The translations under genes were made by a program, and so were the position numbers. Positions 34,554 to 43,885 of a stretch of DNA of 64,000 nt are shown piece after piece (within the stretch, counting starts at the first letter, position 1; each line of letters begins with the position of its first letter). Under the pieces are notes generated by a model. It was not told where the DNA came from. It did not search any database and was given only the letters and a program-made list of their open reading frames with translations. Source of the DNA: Shimia sp049116215 (GTDB lineage: Bacteria > Pseudomonadota > Alphaproteobacteria > Rhodobacterales > Rhodobacteraceae); contig NZ_JAGDZB010000006.1 of NCBI RefSeq assembly GCF_049116215.1, positions 1-64,000 of the forward strand, read 5' to 3'.

Positions 34554-35744
34554 ATGAGCCTTCATTATTTGCCCAATGTCATTCCTTCCCACACAGACCT
34601 GATGTCTGGTCCCGCGTTCTACGAGAACATAGCGCGCATCACCGAGTTTGATCGCTTGGCGGAACCTATGCGCTATGTGCGTTTGCCGGATGAGTGGATT
34701 GTTGGGGTGGCCGATATCGTTGGTTCCACTGAGCAGATCGCAAGGGGGCGCTACAAGGCCGTAAACTTGGTGGGGGCAGCGGTGATCTCGGCGCAGCTTA
34801 ATGCGGCGCAGATGCAGGCGTTGCCTTATGTGTTTGGCGGAGACGGGGCGCAGTTTGCCGTTTGGCCAGAACAGCGCGCAGCTGCTGAGCCCGCGCTGGA
34901 TGCAGTGCGGCGCTGGGCGCAGGCGGAGTATGGTTTGCAGCTGCGCGTGGCGACAGCAACGGTGGCCGAAGTGCGTGCGGCGGGGCACGATGTGCGCGTG
35001 GCCCGGTATGCGCCTTCAGATGGCGTCGATTACGCCAGTTTCTCCGGTGGTGGGATGGCTTGGCTTGAGGCGCGTATGAAGGCGGGTGAGGCGTCCTTGC
35101 CTGTCAGCACAGAGGCTGAGGCGCCGGATTTGACTGGGTTAAGCTGCCGCTGGGCCAATATTGAGGCTGCACAAGGGGCGATCTTGTCATTGGTGATGGT
35201 GCCAAACGCGGACACGAGTGACGCAGCGTTTGCAGAGGTGGCGCGGGACGTGATTGTCGTGGTGGACCAAGCCAAACGCCAAGGGCATCCGGTGCCGCCT
35301 TTGGGACCCACGGCGCTGTTTCCACCGCCAGGCCTGGATTTGGAGGCGCGGATTGAGCCCAAAGGAGCCATGTGGTGGCGCAAAGCCAAGCTGCTTTTGG
35401 GCAGTGCATTTGCCTGGTTGTTGTTGCGCTCAGAAATCCGGCTGGGGCGGTTTGATCCGGTGGACTACAAGGTTGATGTGGCGCGCAACACGGACTACCA
35501 GAAATTCGATGACGGCTTAAAAATGACGCTGGATTGTGGGGCGGATACGCAGGTGCAGATCGAGGCGATCTTGCAGAAAGCCCATGCGCGCGGTGTGATC
35601 CGTTATGGGGTGCATGTGCAGGATGCCGCGATGATGACTTGCATCGTGCCCTCGCCCGTAGAGCGGTCACATATGCATTTTGTCGATGGGGCGTCTGGTG
35701 GGTATGCGTTGGCGGCCCGCAACTTACGCGCACAGGCCGCCTGA
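34554..35744 (+). CDS. DUF3095 domain protein (nucleotide-cyclase-like)
   Basis: 396 residues. IVGVADIVGSTEQIARGRYK near residue 45 and YVFGGDGAQFAVWPEQ near 100 resemble the metal-binding and GGD-like motifs of class III cyclase/GGDEF folds, and the family is DUF3095. The middle contains FPPPGLDLEARIEPKGAMWW, and a C-terminal globular region ends at YALAARNLRAQAA. No product has been assigned to the family as far as I know. No ribosome site is clear; ATG 34602 is another possible start. Confidence 0.83.
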   Translation: MSLHYLPNVIPSHTDLMSGPAFYENIARITEFDRLAEPMRYVRLPDEWIVGVADIVGSTEQIARGRYKAVNLVGAAVISAQLNAAQMQALPYVFGGDGAQFAVWPEQRAAAEPALDAVRRWAQAEYGLQLRVATATVAEVRAAGHDVRVARYAPSDGVDYASFSGGGMAWLEARMKAGEASLPVSTEAEAPDLTGLSCRWANIEAAQGAILSLVMVPNADTSDAAFAEVARDVIVVVDQAKRQGHPVPPLGPTALFPPPGLDLEARIEPKGAMWWRKAKLLLGSAFAWLLLRSEIRLGRFDPVDYKVDVARNTDYQKFDDGLKMTLDCGADTQVQIEAILQKAHARGVIRYGVHVQDAAMMTCIVPSPVERSHMHFVDGASGGYALAARNLRAQAA

Positions 35745-35748
35745 TGGG

Positions 35749-36804
35749 TTACTTCCCGCGCAGGCGGCCGACGATGCCAGTTGGGAAGAAGTAGACCGAC
35801 AGGATGAAGAGCACACCGAGCCAAAGCAGCCAGCGGTCTGCGTTTAGCAGGTCCGGCAGGAGCGGTAGGCTGGAGACGCGTTCTCCGGCGAGGCTGAGCA
35901 CGTTTTGCAGGTAGTTTTGCGCCAGAACAAACAGGGTTGCGCCTATGACGGCCCCGTACATGGTGCCCATGCCGCCGATCACCACCATCAAGAGAATGTC
36001 GATCATGATCTCCATAGAGAGCGTGGTGTCCGGGCCGACGTAGCGCAGCCAGACCGCATAGAGTGCGCCTGCGAGGGCGGCAATGGCAGCGGAGAGGCAG
36101 GTGGCCGCCACGCGGTAGTGCACGACGCGGTAGCCAATAGCCTCAGCGCGGAAGTCGTTTTCGCGGATGGCTTGCAGGACACGGCCAAAGGGAGAGTTCA
36201 CCACACGCAGCATCAGCAGGAAGAGCACGAAGCAGGAGATGAAGACGAGGTAGTATTTCAGCAGTTTACCGTTGGCCTTCACGCCGAAGAGTTCGCCGTC
36301 CATGAACTTGAACGCAGGTCCAAGCGCGCGGGGGATTTTGAAGGACAAGCCGTCTTCTCCGCCGGTTAGAGTGGAGAGTTGGCTGACCAATACGGCCACG
36401 GCAGAGGCCACAGCAAGCGTGATCATCGCAAAGAAGATGGCGCGGACACGTAGGGAAAACAGCCCGATCACCAGCGCAAGGAGCGCAGCCAATCCGGCGC
36501 CTGCGACAGAGCCAACCAGCAGCGCGTCAAAACCGCGACCCATGTGGGTGGAGGCAAGTGCGACGCCGTAAGCGCCGAGGCCAAAAAACATGGTGTGGGC
36601 GAAGCTGACGATGCCGCCGTAGCCCAGCAGCAGGTCATAGGATGCCACCAGCACAATGAAGATGCAGATGCGGGCAGCTGTGTCGACCGAGCGCACACCG
36701 GGGAACAGGAAGGGCGCAAAGGCGAGGCAGATCAGGATCACAATCAGGATCGCGAGAAGGATGGGCGAGCGTGGGGTGTCGCCGGAAACAAGGGTTTTCA
36801 GCAT
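35749..36804 (-). CDS. Branched-chain-type ABC transporter permease (LivM family)
   Basis: 351 residues, about nine membrane helices. The LivM-family core is LGYGGIVSFAHTMFFGLGAY, followed by IRENDFRAEAIGYRV (the EAA-like coupling loop). It is the last gene of a five-gene importer operon and starts two bases after the LivH stop. The family imports branched-chain amino acids, amides or aromatic acids. The position beside HpaR and homogentisate genes suggests an aromatic acid (inference). Confidence 0.9.
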   Translation of the reverse strand: MLKTLVSGDTPRSPILLAILIVILICLAFAPFLFPGVRSVDTAARICIFIVLVASYDLLLGYGGIVSFAHTMFFGLGAYGVALASTHMGRGFDALLVGSVAGAGLAALLALVIGLFSLRVRAIFFAMITLAVASAVAVLVSQLSTLTGGEDGLSFKIPRALGPAFKFMDGELFGVKANGKLLKYYLVFISCFVLFLLMLRVVNSPFGRVLQAIRENDFRAEAIGYRVVHYRVAATCLSAAIAALAGALYAVWLRYVGPDTTLSMEIMIDILLMVVIGGMGTMYGAVIGATLFVLAQNYLQNVLSLAGERVSSLPLLPDLLNADRWLLWLGVLFILSVYFFPTGIVGRLRGK

Positions 36805-36806
36805 GT

Positions 36807-37838
36807 CTATTTCGCCTTTACCACAGGGATCATGCCCATCGGGCGCCACATCAGGATCGCCACCATCAGGGCGATGTTGGAAATCAGGGCCGCTTTTGGT
36901 TCCAGGAAAGCTACGTAGTTTTGCAACAGGCCCACCATAAGCGCGCCGATGAAGCAGCCTTCGACAGAGCCAAGGCCGCCGATGATCACCACGATAAACA
37001 CAAGGATCATGGTTTGGTTGCCCATGTGAGCGGTGATGACTTCCTGATAGAGCCCCCAGAGCACGCCGCCGAGACCCGCGAGGGCGGAGCCTGCGACAAA
37101 GACGCCAATGAAGACCATGCGGAGGTTGTAGCCCAAAGCCTGCACCATCTCGCCGTTTTCGACACCCGCGCGCACGATTAAGCCAATTTTGGTGCGGCGC
37201 AAAGTGTAACGCATGGCGAGGAAGACTACGAGGCCAATGCCCACTGCGACGAGGCGATATTTTTCAAGCGCGGCACCGGCGAAGGTGATCGCGCCTTTCA
37301 GGGCTTCGGGGCGGGTGATGTAAATCTCTTCCGGCCCCCAAAGCACGATGATCAACTGCTCGACCACAATCAGGCCGCCCATGGTGACCAGGATTTGTTT
37401 GAGGTGGTGGCCGTAGACCGGCTTCACGATGACCCGCTCAAAGGCGTAGCCCATGAGGCCGGTGGCGGCCATGGCGCCGACAATCGCCACCATGAGCGCG
37501 GTGAGGTTCCACAGCAGGTTCGGTGCGCCGGTCATGTGTTCCAGCAGGAGCAGGAAAGAGACGCCAACAAAGGCCCCGACTGAAACAAAGGCGCCGTGGC
37601 CAAAGTTGATCACATCCATGAGGCCAAAGACCAGTGTCAGGCCTGAGGCCATGATGAAGATCATCATGCCCATAGCGAGGCCGGACACGGTCAAGGTGAG
37701 CCAACTTGAGGTGGCTGGGATGGCGACAAAACCAGCAATCACAAGGCCAATGACCAAAAGGACTGGCGCATAAGGCGCAAGCCGCTCGGCCAGCGACATT
37801 TGCGCCATGGTCGGGGCATGTTTGGGGGCGGCGCTCAT
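36807..37838 (-). CDS. Branched-chain-type ABC transporter permease (LivH family)
   Basis: 343 residues with eight or nine helices. GLTLVFGLMDVINFGHGAF is the LivH-family signature near residue 65, and GVENGEMVQALGYNLR is the coupling loop that contacts the ATPases. It pairs with the LivM-type permease encoded next. Confidence 0.92.
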   Translation of the reverse strand: MSAAPKHAPTMAQMSLAERLAPYAPVLLVIGLVIAGFVAIPATSSWLTLTVSGLAMGMMIFIMASGLTLVFGLMDVINFGHGAFVSVGAFVGVSFLLLLEHMTGAPNLLWNLTALMVAIVGAMAATGLMGYAFERVIVKPVYGHHLKQILVTMGGLIVVEQLIIVLWGPEEIYITRPEALKGAITFAGAALEKYRLVAVGIGLVVFLAMRYTLRRTKIGLIVRAGVENGEMVQALGYNLRMVFIGVFVAGSALAGLGGVLWGLYQEVITAHMGNQTMILVFIVVIIGGLGSVEGCFIGALMVGLLQNYVAFLEPKAALISNIALMVAILMWRPMGMIPVVKAK

Positions 37839-37872
37839 GGGCGAACCTCCAGTTTAAGTGTGTTCATTAGCA

Positions 37873-38595
37873 TCAGTGAGCCTCCATGCTGAGGCCCATC
37901 AGCCGCTCTTGCAGCTCGGCATCTTGGGTCAACTCAGACATCTGGCCGGACCAGGCCATGCGGCCGTCGTCCATCACATTGGCGCTGTCCCCCAGGGCTT
38001 TGGCTACGGCGAAGTTTTGCTCTACCAAGAGGATGGATGCGCCTTGGTCTTTCAGTTCCTTGATGGCGCGGGCCATGGTGGTGATGATGGCGGGCGCAAG
38101 GCCTTTGGTCGGCTCGTCGATGAGATACAGCGCGCGCTCCTCGATCATGGCGCGGGCGATTGACAGCATTTGTTTTTGTCCGCCGGACAATGTGCCTGCG
38201 TCTTTTTTCCAGAAGGTCTCCAGTGCGGGAAACACGGTGAAGAGCCATTGCAGGCGGGCCTCATCAATTGCGCCGGAGACAGCGGCGAGGATCATGTTTT
38301 CCTCCACCGTCAGGTCGGCAAAGATGCCCATGTCTTCGGGCACAAAGCCGATGCCCGCACGGGCAATGGCTGGTGTGGGCAGCTTGGTGATGTCCTGACC
38401 GTCAAAGGTTACGCTGCCCTGATGGGCGCGCCAATGGCCGATGATGGTGCGCAGCGTGGTGGTTTTGCCCACGCCGTTGCGGCCCAATAGCATGGTGACT
38501 TCGCCGCGAGGTACGGTCAGCTCTACACCTTGCAGAATGTGATACTGCGCGATGTTGGTGAACACGCCCTCAAGTTTCAGGATGGGATCAGACAT
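37873..38595 (-). CDS. Branched-chain-type ABC transporter ATPase (LivF family)
   Basis: 240 residues. Walker A is LLGRNGVGKTTTLRT, the signature is LSGGQKQMLSIARAM and Walker B is LYLIDEPTKGLAP. The AP after the Walker B Gly is typical of LivF. The start overlaps the end of the LivG-type gene by eight bases, so the two ATPases are translationally coupled. Confidence 0.94.
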   Translation of the reverse strand: MSDPILKLEGVFTNIAQYHILQGVELTVPRGEVTMLLGRNGVGKTTTLRTIIGHWRAHQGSVTFDGQDITKLPTPAIARAGIGFVPEDMGIFADLTVEENMILAAVSGAIDEARLQWLFTVFPALETFWKKDAGTLSGGQKQMLSIARAMIEERALYLIDEPTKGLAPAIITTMARAIKELKDQGASILLVEQNFAVAKALGDSANVMDDGRMAWSGQMSELTQDAELQERLMGLSMEAH

Positions 38596-39364
38596 TGGCG
38601 AGCGCCTCCTCTAGATCGCGGCCCATGTAGGCTTCTTGCACCACGTCGGACGCCATGACCTCGCCAGGGTCGCCGTCTGCAGCCAGCGCACCATTGTGCA
38701 GCACGATGATGCGGTCCGCCAATGTTCGAATCACGTCCATCTTGTGCTCCACCAGCAGAATGGCGCGGTCTTTGCGGGTTTTGAGTTCGGCAATCAGATC
38801 CAGCACCACAGGCGCTTCGTCGACGCTCATGCCGGCGGTGGGTTCGTCAAACATATAGACCAGCGGGTCGAGCGCGATCAGTAGCGCGACCTCGAGTTTG
38901 CGTTGGTCGCCATGAGAGAGTTCAGACACAACCTGATCCGCTTGATCGGTCATGCGGATGCGCTCGAGAATTTCGTAAGCTGGACCGGTGAGTTCCGCGT
39001 GGCTGTCCGCCATCGACAGGATGTTGAAGCCGCGGCCAGCCTTGGACTGCACCACAAGACGCACGTTTTCCAGCACCGAGAGGTTCGGGAACAGGTTGGT
39101 GAGCTGAAAGGCGCGGCCGATGCCGCGATGGGTGCGCTGGGCAACGGACATGCGGGTGATGTCCGTGCCATTGAGTTTCACGCGGCCTTCGGAGACGGGA
39201 ATCTGACCGGAGATCAGATTGAAATACGTGGTTTTTCCTGCGCCGTTAGGGCCAACAATGGCGGTCAGTTCGCCGGGATTGAAATTGCAGGTGATGTGGT
39301 CGACCGCCACGTGACCGCCAAAGCGCACGGTCAGGTCGGTGGTTTCCAGAATGGGGTGGGGCAT
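38588..39364 (-). CDS. Branched-chain-type ABC transporter ATPase (LivG family)
   Basis: 258 residues. Walker A is IVGPNGAGKTTYFNL, the signature has the LivG form LSHGDQRKLEVALL, Walker B is VYMFDEPTAGMS, and the H-loop VEHKMDVI follows. ATG 39364 (MPHPILETTDL) gives the normal length; an upstream in-frame start would add 14 atypical residues. Confidence 0.93.
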   Translation of the reverse strand: MPHPILETTDLTVRFGGHVAVDHITCNFNPGELTAIVGPNGAGKTTYFNLISGQIPVSEGRVKLNGTDITRMSVAQRTHRGIGRAFQLTNLFPNLSVLENVRLVVQSKAGRGFNILSMADSHAELTGPAYEILERIRMTDQADQVVSELSHGDQRKLEVALLIALDPLVYMFDEPTAGMSVDEAPVVLDLIAELKTRKDRAILLVEHKMDVIRTLADRIIVLHNGALAADGDPGEVMASDVVQEAYMGRDLEEALANV

Positions 39365-39443
39365 TTTTTGCGGTCCCTGAGAGGGAAAGGAGGTTGGCCC
39401 CGGCACAAGATCCGGAACCAGCCATGGAGGTAAAGGGGCGGTC

Positions 39444-40616
39444 TTAGTTGCGGACCGGGATGGGCAGGTCTTCGAGCTTCAGCTCACGCACCAGTTCAGG
39501 AATGGCCCATTCGACGTTGTCATCCACTTTGATCTTGAAGTGGTACATGGTCTGCATCGCCTGGTGATCGTCTGCGCGGAATTTCATGGTGCCTTTGGGG
39601 GTCTCCCACTCCATGCCTTCCATCGCGGTGATCAGCTCTTCGGTGTCGGTGCTGCCGGCCTTTTTGATGGCTTCCACCACGGCGATGCCTGCGGACATGC
39701 CGCCTGCGGTGAAGAAATCAGGTGGGGTGCCAAAACGGTCCTGGTGGGTTTTCACCAGCCAGTCGTTCACGTCGTTCTTCGGGATTTCGTAGTAGTAGTA
39801 GGTGGCGCCTTCGAGGCCCGGGAAATCCTTATAGGCTTTCATCGCCGCCAGGATGTTGCCGCCTGTGGCAATTTCAACGCCAAAGCGGGAGGGGTCCATG
39901 GCCTGAATTTTGCCCATTGGGTTGCCGCCACCGGCCCAGATGATGAAGAGCTTTTTGTCACCTTCGAGGTCTTTCATCGCGGTGAAGATGCGCTCTGCCG
40001 CTGCGGTGAAATCGGTGGTGTCGGTTGGCACGTATTCCTCATGCGCGATGCCTTGGCCCTGGCCTTCGAGTGCTTCGCGGAAAGCGGCGATGCCGTCACG
40101 GCCAAAGGCGTAGTCTTGTGCCAGCGTGGCAATGTGCACGTCTTCGCCGGCCAGCGCGATGGCGTTGGCCACGGCGTCTTGCGAGCTGTTGCGGCCGGTG
40201 CGGAAGATGTAGCGGTTGTAGTTGGCGCCGGTGATGCTGTCGGCTACCGCGGGTTCAACGATCAGCAGCTTTTCGTATTCTTCGGCCACTGGCAGCATGG
40301 CAAGTGCGACGCCGGAGCTAACGGGGCCAACGGCGAGGTCGACTTCGTCATCGCCATAGGCTTCTTCCAGCAGGGCTTTGCCGTTGTCTGGCTTCAGCTG
40401 GGTGTCTTTTTCGATCACAACGATTTTCTCGCCGTTGATCTCCATGGTGCCGCCGGTGGCATACTCCAGACCGAGCATCAGGCCGTCGTGGGATTGCTTG
40501 GCGTAGGCCTCAAAAGGGCCGGTTTTGCCGTAAACGTGGGCGATCTTGATGTCTGCGGATGCGGCGCTGGTCAGTGCCAAAGCAGAAATCGCGCTCGAGA
40601 TGAGCCATTTCTTCAT
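39444..40616 (-). CDS. ABC transporter substrate-binding protein (branched-chain/aromatic type)
   Basis: 390 residues. A Sec signal (KKWLISSAISALALTSAASA) precedes a LivJ-like two-lobe periplasmic binding fold: IKIAHVYGKTGPFEAYAKQS, a DLAVGPVSSGVALA ligand loop, and IATLAQDYAFGRDGIAAF. The ligand is unknown, and acidic or aromatic compounds are possible. It is the first gene of the importer operon and is divergent from hpaR, which may regulate it. Confidence 0.91.
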   Translation of the reverse strand: MKKWLISSAISALALTSAASADIKIAHVYGKTGPFEAYAKQSHDGLMLGLEYATGGTMEINGEKIVVIEKDTQLKPDNGKALLEEAYGDDEVDLAVGPVSSGVALAMLPVAEEYEKLLIVEPAVADSITGANYNRYIFRTGRNSSQDAVANAIALAGEDVHIATLAQDYAFGRDGIAAFREALEGQGQGIAHEEYVPTDTTDFTAAAERIFTAMKDLEGDKKLFIIWAGGGNPMGKIQAMDPSRFGVEIATGGNILAAMKAYKDFPGLEGATYYYYEIPKNDVNDWLVKTHQDRFGTPPDFFTAGGMSAGIAVVEAIKKAGSTDTEELITAMEGMEWETPKGTMKFRADDHQAMQTMYHFKIKVDDNVEWAIPELVRELKLEDLPIPVRN

Positions 40617-40850
40617 GAGTTGTCCTCCCTGAACTCAACCGCAAATGGGATTGCGGCGATTGTGGTCATGGTAGGTGGCGGGGGCAAAAAGGGTCAATTC
40701 GGGGAAATTACGTAGGTGAGCCGGTGGGGAAAAGTCAGACCAATCCGGCGGTTCATGTCAGAGGCGGAGGACCGCCGCTTTGCACTGTAACGTAGGGTTT
40801 GGTGCGGCAAACAAATTGCCTTTTGAAACATTCCGGTGCATGTATGTATC

Positions 40851-41291
40851 ATGACAGGCAAGACCAATATTCCCGATACATCTCAATCGCTTCCCATCGC
40901 GCTGCTGCGCGCCAGAGAGAAGGTAATGAAACCGGCGCGATTATTGCTTGCCAATGCGGGGGTGACCGAACAGCAGTGGCGCGTGGTGCGTGTGTTGGTC
41001 GAAGAAGGCCCGATGGATCCAACCACCATTGCGGATCGTGCGGTGTTGCTGCTGCCCAGTTTGACGCGGATTTTGCAGAAGCTTGAGGAAAAAGGCTACA
41101 TCACGCGGGCGCGGGATGAGCAGGACGGGCGTCGGCAAGTGATCAAAGCCACCTCTGAGGGCTGTCGGTTGATTGCGGACAATATCCCTGCCGCCAAAAG
41201 CTATGCTGAAAAGCTGCGCGATCACCTTGGCACGGACCGCTATGAGCAGCTTTTGGAACTGCTCAACGATTTGAACGAGATTGATCTCTAA
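40851..41291 (+). CDS. hpaR: HpaR-like MarR family regulator
   Basis: 146 residues. SLPIALLRAREKVM followed by GVTEQQWRVVRVLVEEGPMD is the characteristic N terminus of HpaR, the repressor of homoprotocatechuate/hydroxyphenylacetate operons. The winged helix continues with LLPSLTRILQKLEEKGYI and DGRRQVIKATSEG. ATG 40851 is preferred, with GTG 40836 in frame just before it; neither has a good ribosome site. It lies between the ABC importer and the homogentisate cluster, so either could be its target. Confidence 0.88.
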   Translation: MTGKTNIPDTSQSLPIALLRAREKVMKPARLLLANAGVTEQQWRVVRVLVEEGPMDPTTIADRAVLLLPSLTRILQKLEEKGYITRARDEQDGRRQVIKATSEGCRLIADNIPAAKSYAEKLRDHLGTDRYEQLLELLNDLNEIDL

Positions 41292-41294
41292 AAC

Positions 41295-41930
41295 CTAACC
41301 TGGACGGACCTGATCCGGATGCGCAGCAGCAAAGGCTGGGTGTGTGGCACAGGCTGTTTCGATCGCTTGAAGGCGGGGCAAGTCGGAGAGGTCGACCTCC
41401 CACCGGTGCGCATTGTAGAGCTGCGGCATCAGGCAAAGATCGGCGATCGACGGCCTGTCTCCGCAGCAATAAGGGGCCTGTTCGAACCCTTCCAGAAGCG
41501 TGTCAAAGGCCATCAGTCCGGGGCGGATGAAATGCTGCATCCAGGCGCGGGTGGCAATGGGTTTGTCCTCGGCATCAGCGGTGACGTGGCGCACGACGGA
41601 GAGGTTGCACACAGGATGTACGTCCACAGCAATACTCTGCGCCAAGGCGCGGATTTTTGCGCGTTGAATCGGATCTTCCGGCAAAAGGTCAAGCGCGCGG
41701 GTGTCGTTGAGGTATTCCAGAATGGCCAGTGATTGAGTGAGCTGCGTACCGTCAATGACTAAGACGGGCACCAGCCCCTGCGGGTTGCGCGCCAGATGTT
41801 CCGGCGCGCGGTGTGTGCCTGCAAGCAGATCCACAGGAACACTGTCAAATGGTTCACCTGCGAGGTGCAGGGCAATCCGGACGCGGTAGCTGGCAGAGGA
41901 GCGCCAGTAGTCGTAAAGCACAGTGTTCAT
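41295..41930 (-). CDS. maiA: Maleylacetoacetate isomerase
   Basis: 211 residues, a zeta-class glutathione transferase. The active-site motif SSASYRVRIALHLAG is at the N terminus, QSLAILEYLND is the glutathione-site segment, and the C-terminal helical domain contains CGDRPSIADLCLMPQLYNA. It isomerises maleylacetoacetate to fumarylacetoacetate, the step between HmgA and FahA, both encoded in the same cluster. It is the last gene of the minus-strand run, ten bases after the DUF2783 gene. Confidence 0.95.
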   Translation of the reverse strand: MNTVLYDYWRSSASYRVRIALHLAGEPFDSVPVDLLAGTHRAPEHLARNPQGLVPVLVIDGTQLTQSLAILEYLNDTRALDLLPEDPIQRAKIRALAQSIAVDVHPVCNLSVVRHVTADAEDKPIATRAWMQHFIRPGLMAFDTLLEGFEQAPYCCGDRPSIADLCLMPQLYNAHRWEVDLSDLPRLQAIETACATHPAFAAAHPDQVRPG

Positions 41931-41940
41931 GAGGGGGTTC

Positions 41941-42147
41941 TCACCTCTGGTGGCCGCTGTTTTGCGCCGCTTTCAAGGCTTGGTCCAACACTTCGTTGTC
42001 GCCAATGTGGTTGGCCAGCAGGAAGATAAGACGGGCGTTGAGCGCGTCGCTACTGGATTTCTCAAGGCCGTCGTGGGCGCGGGCGAGGGCGTCAAAGAAA
42101 CCATCAGCGGTGTCCAGATTGGGGCTCAGGATCAATTTGTCAGACAT
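41941..42147 (-). CDS. DUF2783 small protein
   Basis: 68 residues (MSDKLILSPNLDTADGFFDA onward), with a helical middle containing LNARLIFLLANHIGD. The DUF2783 family is found beside aromatic hydroxylase genes. AAGGAG lies seven bases before ATG 42147, and the hydroxylase stop is four bases upstream. It may be an accessory to the hydroxylase, but no function is known to me. Confidence 0.85.
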   Translation of the reverse strand: MSDKLILSPNLDTADGFFDALARAHDGLEKSSSDALNARLIFLLANHIGDNEVLDQALKAAQNSGHQR

Positions 42148-42151
42148 CAGA

Positions 42152-43762
42152 TCACTCCTTGCCAGTGGCGCGGCGTAGGGCGGCGCGGAAATGCGGCTCA
42201 TCAAAGGCTTCACGGCGGGCGGCGACATGTTGGTCCGGGCGGATCAGGTAGACACCAGAGGGGGCATCGCCGAGGTATTGCCGCTTAAGCGTGAGCGTGG
42301 GGTCATCCCGGACGGAGAGCGCAAGCCGGGTGACGGTGACCCCGTCTTCCTCAAAGCTGTCAGGCGCATCGGCGTCGATGGTCAGCAGGATGAACTTGTT
42401 GCCCAGTTTGCCCAACAGATGGTCGTCGCCTAGGGGCGCATCGGGGCAGGGGCTGCCGGGGCGGGTGAAATCCGGCGCAGCCAATGCATCAGCTGAATTT
42501 AGCATGCTGCCATCATAAGTGCAGGGCACCGATAAACGGCCCGAGTTCACCAATGGTTGCGCAAATGCGTGATGGGCGGAGAGGTCTAGCACCGCGTCGC
42601 GCAGGATGCGGCTCATCTCGGATTTTGGCGTGATAAACTCGGTGGAGCGGGTGGAGTTGAGGATGTTTTCGTCCGCACCATAGGCCCGCTCAGTGTTGTA
42701 GCTGTCCATCAGGGTTTCGGGGGCTTTGCCATCAAGCACCAGTTTGAGCTTCCAAGCGATGTTGTCGGCGTCTTGCAGGCCGGAGTTGGCACCGCGGGCA
42801 CCAAACGGGGAGACCTGATGCGCGGAATCGCCAGCAAACAGGGTGCGACCGTGGCGGAAACGCTCCATGCGGCAGCATTGGAACGTGTAGATGGAGACCC
42901 ATTCGAGGTCGAATTCTGCGTCGTCGCCCAGCATGGCTTTGAGGCGTGGCACCACGTTTTCCGGGCGCTTTTCACGCTCTTTGTCGATGTCGCGGCCCAG
43001 CTGCAGGTCGATGCGCCACACGTTGTCCGGTTGTTTGTGCAGCAAAGCGGATTGGCCACGGTTGAACGGTGGATCAAACCAGAACCAGCGCTCTGACGGG
43101 AAATCGGCTTTCATCACCACGTCGGCGATCAGGAAGTTGTCCTCAAACACCTGCCCGTCAAAATCCAACCCCAGCATACGGCGGGTGGGAGAGTTGGCGC
43201 CGTCACAGGCCACCAGCCAGTCTGCCTCAATTGTGTAGCTGCCTTCGGGGGTCTCCACTTCGAGTTTGACGTGATCGTCGTGTTGACCAATGGCCTCGAC
43301 TTTGTTGCGGCCACGAATTTCGATGGGGGCACCCTCGGCCTGCATTTCGCGGATACGTTCCACCAAGACTTGCTCAAAGGTGTATTGCTGTAGGTTGATG
43401 AAGGCGGGATTTTTGTGGCCTTCTTCTTCGGTCAGGCTGAACTCATAGACCTGGCGGGTGTCAAAGAAGACCTTGCCGGTGTCCCATTGCACACCGCGTT
43501 CGACCAAGCGTTCACCACAGCCAAGACGATCCATGATCTCCAGCGGACGTTTGGCAAAACAGATGGCGCGGGAGCCAAAGGACACGCGGTCATTGTCATC
43601 CAGAATGACGGTTTTGATGCCTTGCTGTGCCAGATCAATCGCGGTGGCGAGGCCAACAGGGCCGGCGCCGATGATCACCACCGGATGGCGGACAGGCATG
43701 CCTTCGTCCTGATCCGGACTGCGCGTGTAGGCGTAGAGCGGGACGTCAAAAATCTTGCTCAT
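42152..43762 (-). CDS. FAD-dependent aromatic hydroxylase (MhpA/PheA-type monooxygenase)
   Basis: 536 residues. It has the dinucleotide motif VVIIGAGPVGLATAIDLAQQ, a DG motif in VACDGANSPTRRMLGL and the GD motif TLFAGDSAHQVSPFGARGAN, all hallmarks of class A flavin hydroxylases. The C-terminal thioredoxin-like region fits the phenol/3-(3-hydroxyphenyl)propionate hydroxylase branch. In a homogentisate cluster it may convert a hydroxyphenylacetate to homogentisate (inference from context). GGAGG precedes ATG 43762. Confidence 0.88.
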   Translation of the reverse strand: MSKIFDVPLYAYTRSPDQDEGMPVRHPVVIIGAGPVGLATAIDLAQQGIKTVILDDNDRVSFGSRAICFAKRPLEIMDRLGCGERLVERGVQWDTGKVFFDTRQVYEFSLTEEEGHKNPAFINLQQYTFEQVLVERIREMQAEGAPIEIRGRNKVEAIGQHDDHVKLEVETPEGSYTIEADWLVACDGANSPTRRMLGLDFDGQVFEDNFLIADVVMKADFPSERWFWFDPPFNRGQSALLHKQPDNVWRIDLQLGRDIDKEREKRPENVVPRLKAMLGDDAEFDLEWVSIYTFQCCRMERFRHGRTLFAGDSAHQVSPFGARGANSGLQDADNIAWKLKLVLDGKAPETLMDSYNTERAYGADENILNSTRSTEFITPKSEMSRILRDAVLDLSAHHAFAQPLVNSGRLSVPCTYDGSMLNSADALAAPDFTRPGSPCPDAPLGDDHLLGKLGNKFILLTIDADAPDSFEEDGVTVTRLALSVRDDPTLTLKRQYLGDAPSGVYLIRPDQHVAARREAFDEPHFRAALRRATGKE

Positions 43763-43804
43763 AGGGCTCCTCCTCCCAAAGACAGGCGCGTTTGTTGGGG
43801 GCAG

Positions 43805-43833
43805 CGTGGCGCGCCAAGGGGCAGCGCGCCACG
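43805..43833 (-). promoter_or_regulatory. Intra-operon hairpin before the flavin hydroxylase gene
   Basis: CGTGGCGCGC and GCGCGCCACG form a perfect ten-pair stem with a nine-base loop in the 123-base gap between the small membrane protein and the hydroxylase. There is no T tract. It could stabilise the downstream mRNA or attenuate read-through. Confidence 0.45.
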
Positions 43834-43885
43834 ACATAGATCAAGGACGTGGGGTTTTGTGTTATGAGGGGACTGTCGGGTTTGT

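Noticed and set aside
39540..40715. 391-codon open frame antisense to the ABC binding protein gene
   Set aside because: Gly/His/Val/Phe-rich mirror of a GC-biased gene; the minus-strand protein has a signal peptide and clear family features.
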